Both the position numbers and the translations under genes were made by a program. A stretch of DNA of 64,000 nucleotides from Pseudohaliea sp964438205 (GTDB lineage: Bacteria; Pseudomonadota; Gammaproteobacteria; Pseudomonadales; Halieaceae). The stretch is taken from contig CAYTJQ010000003.1 in NCBI GenBank assembly GCA_964438205.1, positions 1 through 64,000 on the forward strand, written 5' to 3'. Within the stretch, counting starts at the first letter, position 1. Each line of letters begins with the position of its first letter. The notes below the pieces were generated by a model. That model was not told where the DNA came from and searched no databases. It saw nothing but the letters and a program-made list of their open reading frames with translations. This document shows, one piece after another, positions 53,397 through 61,260 of the stretch.

Positions 53397-54077
53397 TCAG
53401 CGGTCGTCGTGCTCCGGCAGGTTCGCCGCGATCTCGTCCGCCAGCTCGGGTTGCTCCCGGTAGACGTCCTCGACGCTGCGCCACCGCCGCTCCCGCTCGT
53501 CGTAGCAGCGGATATCGCCGTGGCCGATGTCGTAGATCCAGCCGTGAAGTTCCAGGGCATCGCTGGCGATGGCCGCAGCCACCGCGGGGTGGGTCATGAG
53601 GTGGCGCAGCTGCAACACCACGTTCTCTTCCGTCAGCTCCGAGAGGTGCTCGCCGCGGATGCCGCCGTGCCGCGCCCGCACCGTGGCGACCGCCGCCAGC
53701 GTGTGGCCGAGCCAGTCACTCGTATGCGGGAGTTCGCCGAGGTCCTCCGGTGCCATGGCGCCCTTGATGGCACCGCAGTCCGTGTGCCCGCAGACCACGA
53801 CGTGCTTCACCCGGAGCGCGGACACGGCGTACTCGATGGCGGCCGTGGTGCCACCCGCATGGCGCTCGTGCGGCGGCACGATGTTGCCCGCGTTGCGGAT
53901 GATGAACAGGTCACCGGGTGCCGCCTGGGTTACGAGGTTGGGGTCGATGCGGGAATCGGAGCAGGTGATGAAGAGGATCCGCGGGTTCTGCGCACTCGAC
54001 AGTTCCGTGAACAGCTCCTGCCGTTCCGGGAAGATCTCGGTCTTGAACTTGTATACCCCGGCCAGCAGCTTGCGCAT
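53397..54077 (-). CDS. Beta-class carbonic anhydrase (second copy)
   Basis: A 226-residue beta-carbonic anhydrase. Zinc ligands C39, H98 and C101 with D41/R43 sit at the same positions as in the first copy at 8338-8994, and both share long identical stretches around these sites, so they are paralogs. This copy has a longer charged C-terminus (RRWRSVEDVYREQPELADEI) and no transporter neighbour. It may serve a different pH, location or growth condition. ATG 54077. It is divergent from the diguanylate cyclase gene. Confidence 0.92.
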   Translation of the reverse strand: MRKLLAGVYKFKTEIFPERQELFTELSSAQNPRILFITCSDSRIDPNLVTQAAPGDLFIIRNAGNIVPPHERHAGGTTAAIEYAVSALRVKHVVVCGHTDCGAIKGAMAPEDLGELPHTSDWLGHTLAAVATVRARHGGIRGEHLSELTEENVVLQLRHLMTHPAVAAAIASDALELHGWIYDIGHGDIRCYDERERRWRSVEDVYREQPELADEIAANLPEHDDR

Positions 54078-54286
54078 CCCACCCCCGAAAGCCCCGCGGC
54101 TACCTGTGGTTCCTGCAGCAGGGAGTATAACAGGGGTGCCGCAGCGGCTGTTCTCTTGCGCTGCCTGCCGGGTTATCCTGCGGGCCGCTTGAGGGGGCGG
54201 CAGACATCAAGAGCAATAATGCAGATTCCCAGTGTCCTGAGTCAGACGTTCGCGGTATATCAGCGTGCCAGCCCGGCTCGCGGGCA

Positions 54287-57274
54287 ATGCGCGCCGTGCG
54301 GGCAATGGCCGTAGCTCTTGCCAATAGGCGCAACGCGGCCCGCGGGCCGGGTCTGCCCTGGCTACTGCGCGCCGTCCTGTGCCTGCCGCTGCTGTGGCTC
54401 GCCCTCGGCTCCGCCGGCAGCCTGGCGCTGCAGCATGAGCGCAGTCCGAGCCAGTTCCTCGTACGCCAGTATGAGCGCGAGCACGGCCTGCCCTCGGAAA
54501 CGGTCTGGATGGCGCGCCAGGGACCGTCGGGCTACCTCTGGCTGGCGACCCGCCGTGGCCTCGTGCGCTTCGACGGCCTCAACTTCACCGTTTTCAACGC
54601 CGAGACCCACCCGGCTTTCACCAACAGCGATGTGCGGGTGATCGAGTGGACGAACGACGGGCAGCTGTGGATCGGCACCTACGGGGGCGGCGCGCTGCGC
54701 ATGAACGGCGACCGCTTTACGCCGGTCACCCGCGAGGACGGCCTCGCCAGCGACACCGTCTACGACATCCACGTCGCCGACGACGGCACCGTCTGGTTCG
54801 CCACCGGCAGCGGCGTGAGCCGCTACCGGGACGGCGAGTTCCGGTCCTGGACCGAAGCGGAAGGGCTGGCGACCAACCGCCTGTTCCAGATCGCGGAAGG
54901 CGGCGATGGCGTGCTCTGGTTCAGCAGCCTCACCAGCGGCCTCTCCGTCTTCGACGGCGAGGGCTTCCGGGCCGTCGGCGTTGCCGAGGGGCTCGACTCG
55001 CCTCAGGTGCTGCTGCTGCATCGCGACGCCGACCTCGGCATCGTTGCCGGCACCCAGCCCGGCGGCCTCTATCGCCTCGGCGACGACGGCGGCATCGATG
55101 CGCTCGGCCTCGGCGAGCCGCTCCCGGTGCAGGCCCTGCTTCGGGATGACGAGGGAACGCTCTGGCTGGGCACCTATGGCCAGGGGCTCTGGCGCCAGTG
55201 GGCGGACGGGCGACGGCAGCGCTTTCCCCTGCCGGGCGCGGGGCTGGTCTTCGACCTGACCGAGGACCGGGACGGGAATCTCTGGGCGTCCACGGTGCGC
55301 GGCCTGTTCCGCATCCGCGACAGCGCTTTCCTGCCCTTCGGCGAGGCGGAGGGCGCTTCCGACGCCGCTTTCGTCGTCGCCGTCGACGGCGAGGGCAACG
55401 TCCTGGCCGGCGCCGAGAACGCCGGGCTGTTCCGCATCACCAGGGACGGCCGCACCGGCGAGCCCTGGCCGATGCTCGCCGGGCAGAGCGTGTCGTCGCT
55501 GCTGCTGCGGGACAACGGAGAGCTCTGGGTGGGCACCTTCGGCAATGGCCTCATGCGCTTCGCCGACAGCGCGGGGGGCCGGCTCATCGGCACCGTGGAC
55601 GGCCTCGCCGGCAGGCACATCCTGGCGATGGTCGAGCGCGCGGACGGCAGCATCTGGATCGCCTCCGACGGCGGTGTCGACCGCTGGCGGGACGGGGCGG
55701 TCGAGCCGGCGCCGCTGCAGCGGGCCGTCTCCGGAACGCTCGTGCGGCATTTCCGTGAAACGCGCGACGGCACGCTCTGGCTCGGGACCAACGACGGGCT
55801 CCTCGCCTGGGACGGCCGATCGACGCGGCGCTGGACCCGCGACGACGGCCTGGCCGGCAACATCGTCGTCGCCATCCACGAGGACCCCCGGGGCGTCCTG
55901 TGGATCGGCAGCCGTGACGGCGGCCTGACCCGTCGCGAGGGAGAGACGCTGTTTGCCTTCGGTGCGGAGCAGGGCCTGCCCCAGCCCTCCGTGCAGGCCA
56001 TTCTCGAGGATGGCGACGGCGGGCTCTGGCTATCGGGTGGCGAGGGACTCACCTGGGCCGACCGCGACAGCCTGGATGCGGTGGCCCGGGGCGATGCCGC
56101 CGAGGCGACCGCCCGGGTGCTCCGCGAGAGCGACGGACTGCGCTCGGCCCAGTTCCAGGGCGGCTTCCAGCCCGCCGGCGCCACCGGCCCGGATGGCCGC
56201 CTCTGGCTGCCGACCAACGGCGGGGTCATCGGCTTTGACCCGGGGGTGGTACTTGCGCCCACGCCGCGGCTGCAGAGCTATATCGAGGCGGTGCGGGTCA
56301 ACGGCGAACCGGTAGCGCTGAGCCGACCGCTCACCCTGCCGGCCTCGCTGAACAGCCTGGAGATCGATTACACCGCGCCACAGCTTTCCAACGCCGAGAA
56401 CGTGCGCTTCCGCTACCGGGTCGGCGACGAGGGCGAATGGCAGGACGCCGGAACCCGGCGAACGGCCTACTTCACGTCACTGCCCGCGGGCGGACAGGTC
56501 TTCACGGTGCAGGCGAAAACCGGCGCCGGCGCCTTCCCCGAGCCCAATGGCGACAGCGCGCGGCTCCTCCTCGACCGCACGCCACGCTGGTACGAAACGC
56601 CCTGGGCACCCGTGGGCGCCGCGCTGCTGCTCGCGCTGGTGCTTGGCCTCGGTTACCGGCTCCTCGACCGGCGCGCCCGGGGCCGGGAGCAGCGCCTCGA
56701 GCAGCTGGTGAACCGCCGCACCGAGGAGCTGCAGGCCGCGCTCGCCAAGGTGGAGGAGATCTCGCGTATCGACAGCCTCACCGGCGTCGCCAACCGGCGC
56801 TACTTCGAGGAGCGGCTGGCGGCGACCTGGAAGATGGCCGCACGGGCGGTGCGGCCGGTGAGCGTCATCATGCTCGACATCGACCGCTTCAAGCAGTTCA
56901 ACGACAGCCTGGGCCACCAGGCCGGGGACGAATGCCTGCGCCAGATCGCCGAGGGCCTCCAGGGCGGCCTGCTGCGCGACAACGACCTGGTGGCGCGCTA
57001 TGGCGGCGAGGAGTTCGTGATCCTGCTCTACGACGCCGACGGCGATGGTGCGGCACGCGTGGCGCGCCGGATCATCGAGCAGGTGGACGCGCTGAAGCTG
57101 CGCCACCCCGAGAGCGACGTCTCTCCCTATGTGACCGTCAGCCTCGGCTGTGCCACCGCCCGCGCCGGGGAACTGGAAGACCCGTACGTCCTGGTGGACC
57201 GGGCCGACCGGGCACTCTACGACGCCAAGCGCGCCGGCCGCAGCCAGCTCAAGGTGTTCGCGACCTCCGCCTGA
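54287..57274 (+). CDS. Propeller-sensor diguanylate cyclase (two-component-type propeller + Y_Y_Y + GGDEF)
   Basis: A 995-residue inner-membrane protein making cyclic di-GMP. A signal anchor lies at about 25-50. Residues about 60-650 form the two-component regulator propeller: many repeats with GxLWIGT-like and DGLASDTVYDI-type elements. A Y_Y_Y domain covers about 690-755 and one membrane helix lies near 770-790. The C-terminal GGDEF domain has the active site GGEEF at 906-910 with an RxxD inhibitory site (RDND) five residues before it. So it should be an active, feedback-inhibited cyclase sensing a periplasmic signal. ATG 54287; ATG 54305 is possible. Confidence 0.88.
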   Translation: MRAVRAMAVALANRRNAARGPGLPWLLRAVLCLPLLWLALGSAGSLALQHERSPSQFLVRQYEREHGLPSETVWMARQGPSGYLWLATRRGLVRFDGLNFTVFNAETHPAFTNSDVRVIEWTNDGQLWIGTYGGGALRMNGDRFTPVTREDGLASDTVYDIHVADDGTVWFATGSGVSRYRDGEFRSWTEAEGLATNRLFQIAEGGDGVLWFSSLTSGLSVFDGEGFRAVGVAEGLDSPQVLLLHRDADLGIVAGTQPGGLYRLGDDGGIDALGLGEPLPVQALLRDDEGTLWLGTYGQGLWRQWADGRRQRFPLPGAGLVFDLTEDRDGNLWASTVRGLFRIRDSAFLPFGEAEGASDAAFVVAVDGEGNVLAGAENAGLFRITRDGRTGEPWPMLAGQSVSSLLLRDNGELWVGTFGNGLMRFADSAGGRLIGTVDGLAGRHILAMVERADGSIWIASDGGVDRWRDGAVEPAPLQRAVSGTLVRHFRETRDGTLWLGTNDGLLAWDGRSTRRWTRDDGLAGNIVVAIHEDPRGVLWIGSRDGGLTRREGETLFAFGAEQGLPQPSVQAILEDGDGGLWLSGGEGLTWADRDSLDAVARGDAAEATARVLRESDGLRSAQFQGGFQPAGATGPDGRLWLPTNGGVIGFDPGVVLAPTPRLQSYIEAVRVNGEPVALSRPLTLPASLNSLEIDYTAPQLSNAENVRFRYRVGDEGEWQDAGTRRTAYFTSLPAGGQVFTVQAKTGAGAFPEPNGDSARLLLDRTPRWYETPWAPVGAALLLALVLGLGYRLLDRRARGREQRLEQLVNRRTEELQAALAKVEEISRIDSLTGVANRRYFEERLAATWKMAARAVRPVSVIMLDIDRFKQFNDSLGHQAGDECLRQIAEGLQGGLLRDNDLVARYGGEEFVILLYDADGDGAARVARRIIEQVDALKLRHPESDVSPYVTVSLGCATARAGELEDPYVLVDRADRALYDAKRAGRSQLKVFATSA

Positions 57275-57303
57275 CCCGCCCCCGGAAGAGACGGGCCGGT
57301 CCA

Positions 57304-58314
57304 TCAACGACGGGCAAGGGCCGTGCTGTCGACGGTGTAGCGGCGCAGTGTCTGCCGCGCCTCGGCGACAGCCGCAGCGAGGGTCCACTCGCCACTCGCC
57401 AGCGCATCGGCGTGGCCGAGAAAGTCCGCGTACATGGCCTCCGGCTCGCCCTCCAGGGTCAGCCCGATCTCGCCCTGCTCCCGTTCCAGGCGCGTCCACA
57501 GCTCGCGCACAGCGGCCCAGTAGTCGGCGGTATCCCGCCAGTAGTCTTCGGCAATGGCCACCGCAAAGTCCCCGTTCTTCTGGTAGCGATTGACGCCGAC
57601 CTCCCGCACCAGCGGCGCGGGACCCGCCCCGCCGAGGCGCAGCTTGGTGTTGTCCTGTTCGTGCACCCAGCCCGCGGGCGTGAGGGCGTGACGGTTCACC
57701 GCCCGGATCGCATCGTAGTCGTCGCGCTTGGTCGCGTCGCGGCGCGGCAGCGGGCGCAGGGCCGGCTCGGAGGTCCAGGCAGCCGTGCCCCGGTCGTGGC
57801 GCCAGTCACCGAGGGCGGCATAACGGGGACTGTCATCGACCTGGTAAACGAACTGTGCCCAGCGGCCATCGGCCTCCCCGGGATCGAGATCGCGGCGGCG
57901 CCAGCGGTTGTCACCCAGGTAGTCGAAGACGTAAGCGGGCTCGTAGACCCACTTCTGCCGCCAGTGCTTGACCGGGAGCTGTCCGCCATCGGCACCGACG
58001 ACAAGGATATGCTGCAGTTCGATCAACCCCGGTTCGTCGCGGATGACCCGCACCACCTCGAACGCCCCGGAATGATAGGGCTCGGCGGGCGTATAGGCGG
58101 CGTCGAAACTGACCGTCTCCTCGAAATCGAAGGTCACGGCATAGTCCCCGGCCATCGCGAGGATCGCCGCGCGGTCTGCGGCGGGCGGCGCCTCGGCGGT
58201 AGCAAGGCCGCCCGGGCCGCCGCTCGCGCAACCGCCGAGGGTGGTGAGCAGCAGCGTTGCCAGCAGCCCCGCCGCCAGCTTCAGGGGACGCCGGGCCCCG
58301 GTCGTGGTGTGCAT
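57304..58314 (-). CDS. DUF6607-like lipoprotein
   Basis: A 336-residue lipoprotein. Residues 1-29 are a signal peptide with the lipobox LGGC. The mature part, with YAVTFDFEETV and WRQKWVYEPAYVFDYLGDNRW, looks like the DUF6607 family as I remember it; I am not certain of the name. Its role is unknown. ATG 58314 follows GGGAG by ten bases. A well-formed promoter and a near-palindrome lie upstream at 58392-58429. Confidence 0.65.
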   Translation of the reverse strand: MHTTTGARRPLKLAAGLLATLLLTTLGGCASGGPGGLATAEAPPAADRAAILAMAGDYAVTFDFEETVSFDAAYTPAEPYHSGAFEVVRVIRDEPGLIELQHILVVGADGGQLPVKHWRQKWVYEPAYVFDYLGDNRWRRRDLDPGEADGRWAQFVYQVDDSPRYAALGDWRHDRGTAAWTSEPALRPLPRRDATKRDDYDAIRAVNRHALTPAGWVHEQDNTKLRLGGAGPAPLVREVGVNRYQKNGDFAVAIAEDYWRDTADYWAAVRELWTRLEREQGEIGLTLEGEPEAMYADFLGHADALASGEWTLAAAVAEARQTLRRYTVDSTALARR

Positions 58315-58391
58315 CGTTATCGATCTCCCTGTTGCGTGTCTGTCGCAGCCACCGCGTACCCGGCAGCACCCATGAACGAACACGAAATTGA

Positions 58392-58429
58392 ATGCGAATT
58401 ATTATTGTTCGTATTACATTTTTTTGCAA
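58392..58429 (-). promoter_or_regulatory. Sigma-70-type promoter with overlapping near-palindrome
   Basis: On the minus strand TTGCAA (58429-58424) and AATAAT (58406-58401) are separated by 17 bases, close to the ideal spacing. A near-palindrome, ATGCGAA (58392-58398) with TTCGTAT (58408-58414), overlaps the -10 box. The AT-rich repressor-like arrangement could be Fur- or other regulator-controlled. It drives the lipoprotein gene starting at 58314. Confidence 0.5.
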
Positions 58430-58569
58430 CAGATCCCGTCGCTTGCTTCGACGCTGCCCGCAACTGACGGCCAGCGGGCAGGATGAACGGGACAAAACAC
58501 TGACAGGGGTCATGCGTTGGCGGAGAGCGCCGTGGGACAATAATGCCCCGCCATTCCCAGGGAGGATCC

Positions 58570-58989
58570 ATGGACAGCTTCGCCAGGAAGTATCTCGTCG
58601 GCCTCGTCGCCGTGGTCATCATCGCCGCCGGCTACTGGTACCTGAACCGGGACACCCGGGTCGCCGACCTCAATGCCATGCTCGCGGCCGATGCGGAACT
58701 CGCCGAGTACCCCTACCCCTTCCGCGTAAAGAGCCTCGCCAACGGCATCGCCATCATGGGCAGCCCGCGCTCCGCGGAGGTGCCGGTGATGCAGTTCCTG
58801 CGCACCGCCTTCCCGGCCCTGCGTAACACCCCGGTCGACGACCCGGCCATGATGGCGGCGCAGGACACGCTGGTGGACAAACAGTCGCGGGCTGCGGAGC
58901 TGGTCGAGGCCGAGGACGACGTCCGCGCCGTGCGCTGGGAACTCGACGAGCGCTGGTACAACGAGCACGGCGTGTTCCTGAACCGCTGA
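58570..58989 (+). CDS. Single-pass membrane protein, unknown
   Basis: A 139-residue protein with one membrane segment near residues 8-26 (LVGLVAVVIIAAGYWYL) and a polar C-terminal domain with YPYPFRVKSLANGIAIMGSPRS. ATG 58570 has GGGAGG before it; an in-frame ATG at 58543 would put nine extra residues in front. The soluble domain may face the periplasm. I do not recognise a family. It is convergent with the peroxidase gene. Confidence 0.6.
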   Translation: MDSFARKYLVGLVAVVIIAAGYWYLNRDTRVADLNAMLAADAELAEYPYPFRVKSLANGIAIMGSPRSAEVPVMQFLRTAFPALRNTPVDDPAMMAAQDTLVDKQSRAAELVEAEDDVRAVRWELDERWYNEHGVFLNR

Positions 58990-59085
58990 CGGCTGCCGGA
59001 GAGTGCCCTCGTTCACGCCCCGATACACGCTTGGTGCGAGAAGACTCCCGCACCTGACCCGGAACGATTAGCACCGGGCGATGAG

Positions 59086-59110
59086 CGAAAAAAACCCCGC
59101 TCGCGCGGGG
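59086..59110 (-). terminator. Rho-independent terminator of the di-haem peroxidase gene
   Basis: CCCCGC (59095-59100) and GCGGGG (59105-59110) form a 6-bp stem with a TCGC loop. On the minus strand a run of U (complement of the A run at 59087-59094) follows the stem, as in a classic terminator. It lies just after the stop of the peroxidase gene at 59139. Confidence 0.75.
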
Positions 59111-59138
59111 TGAGGTCAGTTCGGTGTGCCGGTCGCGG

Positions 59139-60134
59139 TCAGGGGCCGTAGGGATCCGGCCGCGGCGTATCCGGTGAGGAGGGCGGCAGCACCGGCAGCG
59201 CGAACTGCGGCAGTTCCCCGGTCAGCGTCTTCAGGAAGGCCACCAGCTGCGCCACCTCGTCGTCGCTGAACTCGCGGCCGAGCTGCAGCCGGCCCATGAC
59301 GCGAACGGCCTCGTCCAGGGTCTCGGCACCGCCGTCGTGGAAGTAGGGATAGGTCAGCTCGACATTGCGCAGCGTGGGCACCTTGAAGACCATCCGGTCA
59401 CCTTCCTTGCCGGTCAGCGCGTAGCGGCCCTGGGCGGCGTTGTCTGTCTCGTAGGGCTCGATCAGGCCCATCTTCTGGAACATGCCGCCGCCGACCGCGG
59501 GGCCGTTGTGGCAGGCCGTGCAGCCGCTGTCCTTGAACAGGGCATAGCCCGCCTTTTCTTCCTCGTCGAGCGCACGTTCGTCACCCCGCAGCCAGCGATC
59601 GAAGGGGGCACCGGGAGTCACCAGGGTGCGCTCGAACTCGGCGATGGTCTCCGTGACCCGCTCCAGGGTCACGGCGTCGTCGCCATAGGCCATCGCGAAC
59701 GCCTCGACGTAACCGGGAATCGACGCGATGATCTCGAGCGCGAGATCGTGCGGCATGGCCATTTCCTTGGGGTTGGCGATCGGGCCCGCGGCCTGTTCCT
59801 TGAGGTCGCTGGCCCGCCCGTCCCAGAATTGTGCGATGTTGTAACTCGCATTCAGGACCGTCGGCGAGTTGATCGGGCCCTGCTGCCAGCCGTGGCCGAC
59901 GGAGGACGGCAGGTTGTCCGAACCGCCCATGCTCAGGTTGTGGCAGGAGTTGCAGGAAAGGAAGCCGGACTTCGACAGGCGCGGGTCGAAAAAGAGCTGC
60001 TTGCCGATCTCCGCCTTGGCGCTATCCACGTCGGCCGGGGGCTCGATCGGGGCGATGGGTTCGACGGCCTGCGCCAGGGGCGCGGCCAGGGCGGCGGCTG
60101 CCGCCAGGGCTTTCAGGGTTGCCAGGGGTTGCAT
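59139..60134 (-). CDS. Di-haem cytochrome c peroxidase (CcpA/MauG family)
   Basis: A 331-residue periplasmic protein with a signal peptide (about 1-23) and two c-type haem motifs, CNSCH (61-65) and CTACH near 206. It reduces hydrogen peroxide with electrons from a small cytochrome. The N-terminal PADVDSAKAEIGKQLFFDPRLSKSG and the block FKVPTLRNVELTYPYFHDGG match bacterial CcpA. The tail is Pro-rich. ATG 60134. An FNR-type site and a -10 box lie upstream at 60254-60294, and a terminator follows. Confidence 0.9.
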   Translation of the reverse strand: MQPLATLKALAAAAALAAPLAQAVEPIAPIEPPADVDSAKAEIGKQLFFDPRLSKSGFLSCNSCHNLSMGGSDNLPSSVGHGWQQGPINSPTVLNASYNIAQFWDGRASDLKEQAAGPIANPKEMAMPHDLALEIIASIPGYVEAFAMAYGDDAVTLERVTETIAEFERTLVTPGAPFDRWLRGDERALDEEEKAGYALFKDSGCTACHNGPAVGGGMFQKMGLIEPYETDNAAQGRYALTGKEGDRMVFKVPTLRNVELTYPYFHDGGAETLDEAVRVMGRLQLGREFSDDEVAQLVAFLKTLTGELPQFALPVLPPSSPDTPRPDPYGP

Positions 60135-60253
60135 GGTTCTCTCCCAATAACGATACGGGTCCGCCGCGCGCTTTCAGCGCCGGCGATGTTCTCTGACTGT
60201 TAGCGTTATTGGCGTCTCGCCAGGCCGCGCGCCGCGCGTACTGGCAGAAGTCC

Positions 60254-60294
60254 AGTCTAGGTGTCCACCGCCCGGGTGCAGTGACCTGGATCAA
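60254..60294 (-). promoter_or_regulatory. FNR/Anr-type promoter of the di-haem peroxidase gene
   Basis: On the minus strand TTGATCCAGGTCAC (60294-60281) matches the FNR/Anr consensus TTGAT-N4-ATCAA in its left half and in three of five bases of the right. TAGACT (60259-60254) is a -10-like box. The site centre lies about 41 bases before the expected transcript start, the class II activator position. The gene start is at 60134. Confidence 0.55.
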
Positions 60295-60306
60295 GGCCCC
60301 GGTCGA

Positions 60307-61260
60307 TCAGGCGCCCGCGAAGGCCTCCATGGCCCAGGCCACGCGCTCGGCGGGCTCCGGCAGGCGCCGGTCGCCGAGGGCCTCCACGCGGCGCAGCCGC
60401 GGCAGCAGGCCGCAGCCATTGGTGACCTGGATCGCCAGGCCGGGCCGGGCATTCAACTCGAGGAGCAGCGGGCCCTGCTGCCGGTCCAGCACCAGGTCCA
60501 CCCCCAGGTAGCCGAGCCCGGTCATGTCGTGGCAGCGCGCCGCCAGCAACAGCAGCTCACGCCAGCCCGGGACGCGGATGCCGTCCAGGGGGCGCCCCGT
60601 GTCCGGGTGCAGGGTCAGCGGCTGGCCGAACTGCACGGCGCGCAGGCAGCGACCGCTGTGCAGGGCCAGGCCCACGCCCACCGCGCCCTGGTGCAGGTTG
60701 GCCTTGCCGTCCGAGTCGTGGGTGGACAGGCGCAGCATGGCCATCACCGGGTAGCCGCGGAACACGACCACCCGGATGTCGGGGACGCCCTCGAAGGAGT
60801 ACCCGCTGAAACAGTCGTCGGCGCTGATCAGGTCCTCCACCAGCACCGCATCCGGGTTGCCGCCGAGGGAATAGAGGCCGGCGAGCGTGTTGGACAGGTG
60901 GCGCTGCAGGTCAGCGAGGCCGACCCGGGCCCCGGAGGCCTTGACCCAGGCATCCTCGTCCCGGCGCTGAATCACCCAGATGCCCTTGCCCCCCGAACCC
61001 TTCGCGGGCTTCATGGCAAAGCCCTCGAGGGCCGCCAGCCGGCTGCCCACGCGCTGTACCTGGTGCTGGGCGCGCAGTACCAGGCGCAGCGCCGGCGTCG
61101 GCACGCCGTATTCCTCCGCCAGGAGCTTGGTGCGCAGCTTGTCGTCCACCAGCGGGAAGCGGGAACGGTCGTTGTAGCGCTGGATGAAGGCGAGGTTACG
61201 CGCATTCATGCCCAGCATGCCGTAGCGCTCGAGGCGCTGCGGCGAGACCCAGCGCCTCAC
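60307..61260 (-). CDS. RimK-like ATP-grasp ligase (alpha-L-glutamate-ligase-like)
   Basis: A 317-residue ATP-grasp enzyme. The phosphate-binding loop GFAMKPAKGSGGKGIWVI (about 102-119) and the C-terminal metal-binding LLELNARPGLAIQ are clear. Such ligases join amino acids, often glutamate, to a peptide or protein. The GTG at 61260 overlaps the stop of the UUP1-type gene (GTGA). It forms, with the two upstream genes, the operon known as transglutaminase-7TM/ATP-grasp/aspartyl-protease; the biological substrate is not established. Confidence 0.85.
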   Translation of the reverse strand: MRRWVSPQRLERYGMLGMNARNLAFIQRYNDRSRFPLVDDKLRTKLLAEEYGVPTPALRLVLRAQHQVQRVGSRLAALEGFAMKPAKGSGGKGIWVIQRRDEDAWVKASGARVGLADLQRHLSNTLAGLYSLGGNPDAVLVEDLISADDCFSGYSFEGVPDIRVVVFRGYPVMAMLRLSTHDSDGKANLHQGAVGVGLALHSGRCLRAVQFGQPLTLHPDTGRPLDGIRVPGWRELLLLAARCHDMTGLGYLGVDLVLDRQQGPLLLELNARPGLAIQVTNGCGLLPRLRRVEALGDRRLPEPAERVAWAMEAFAGA

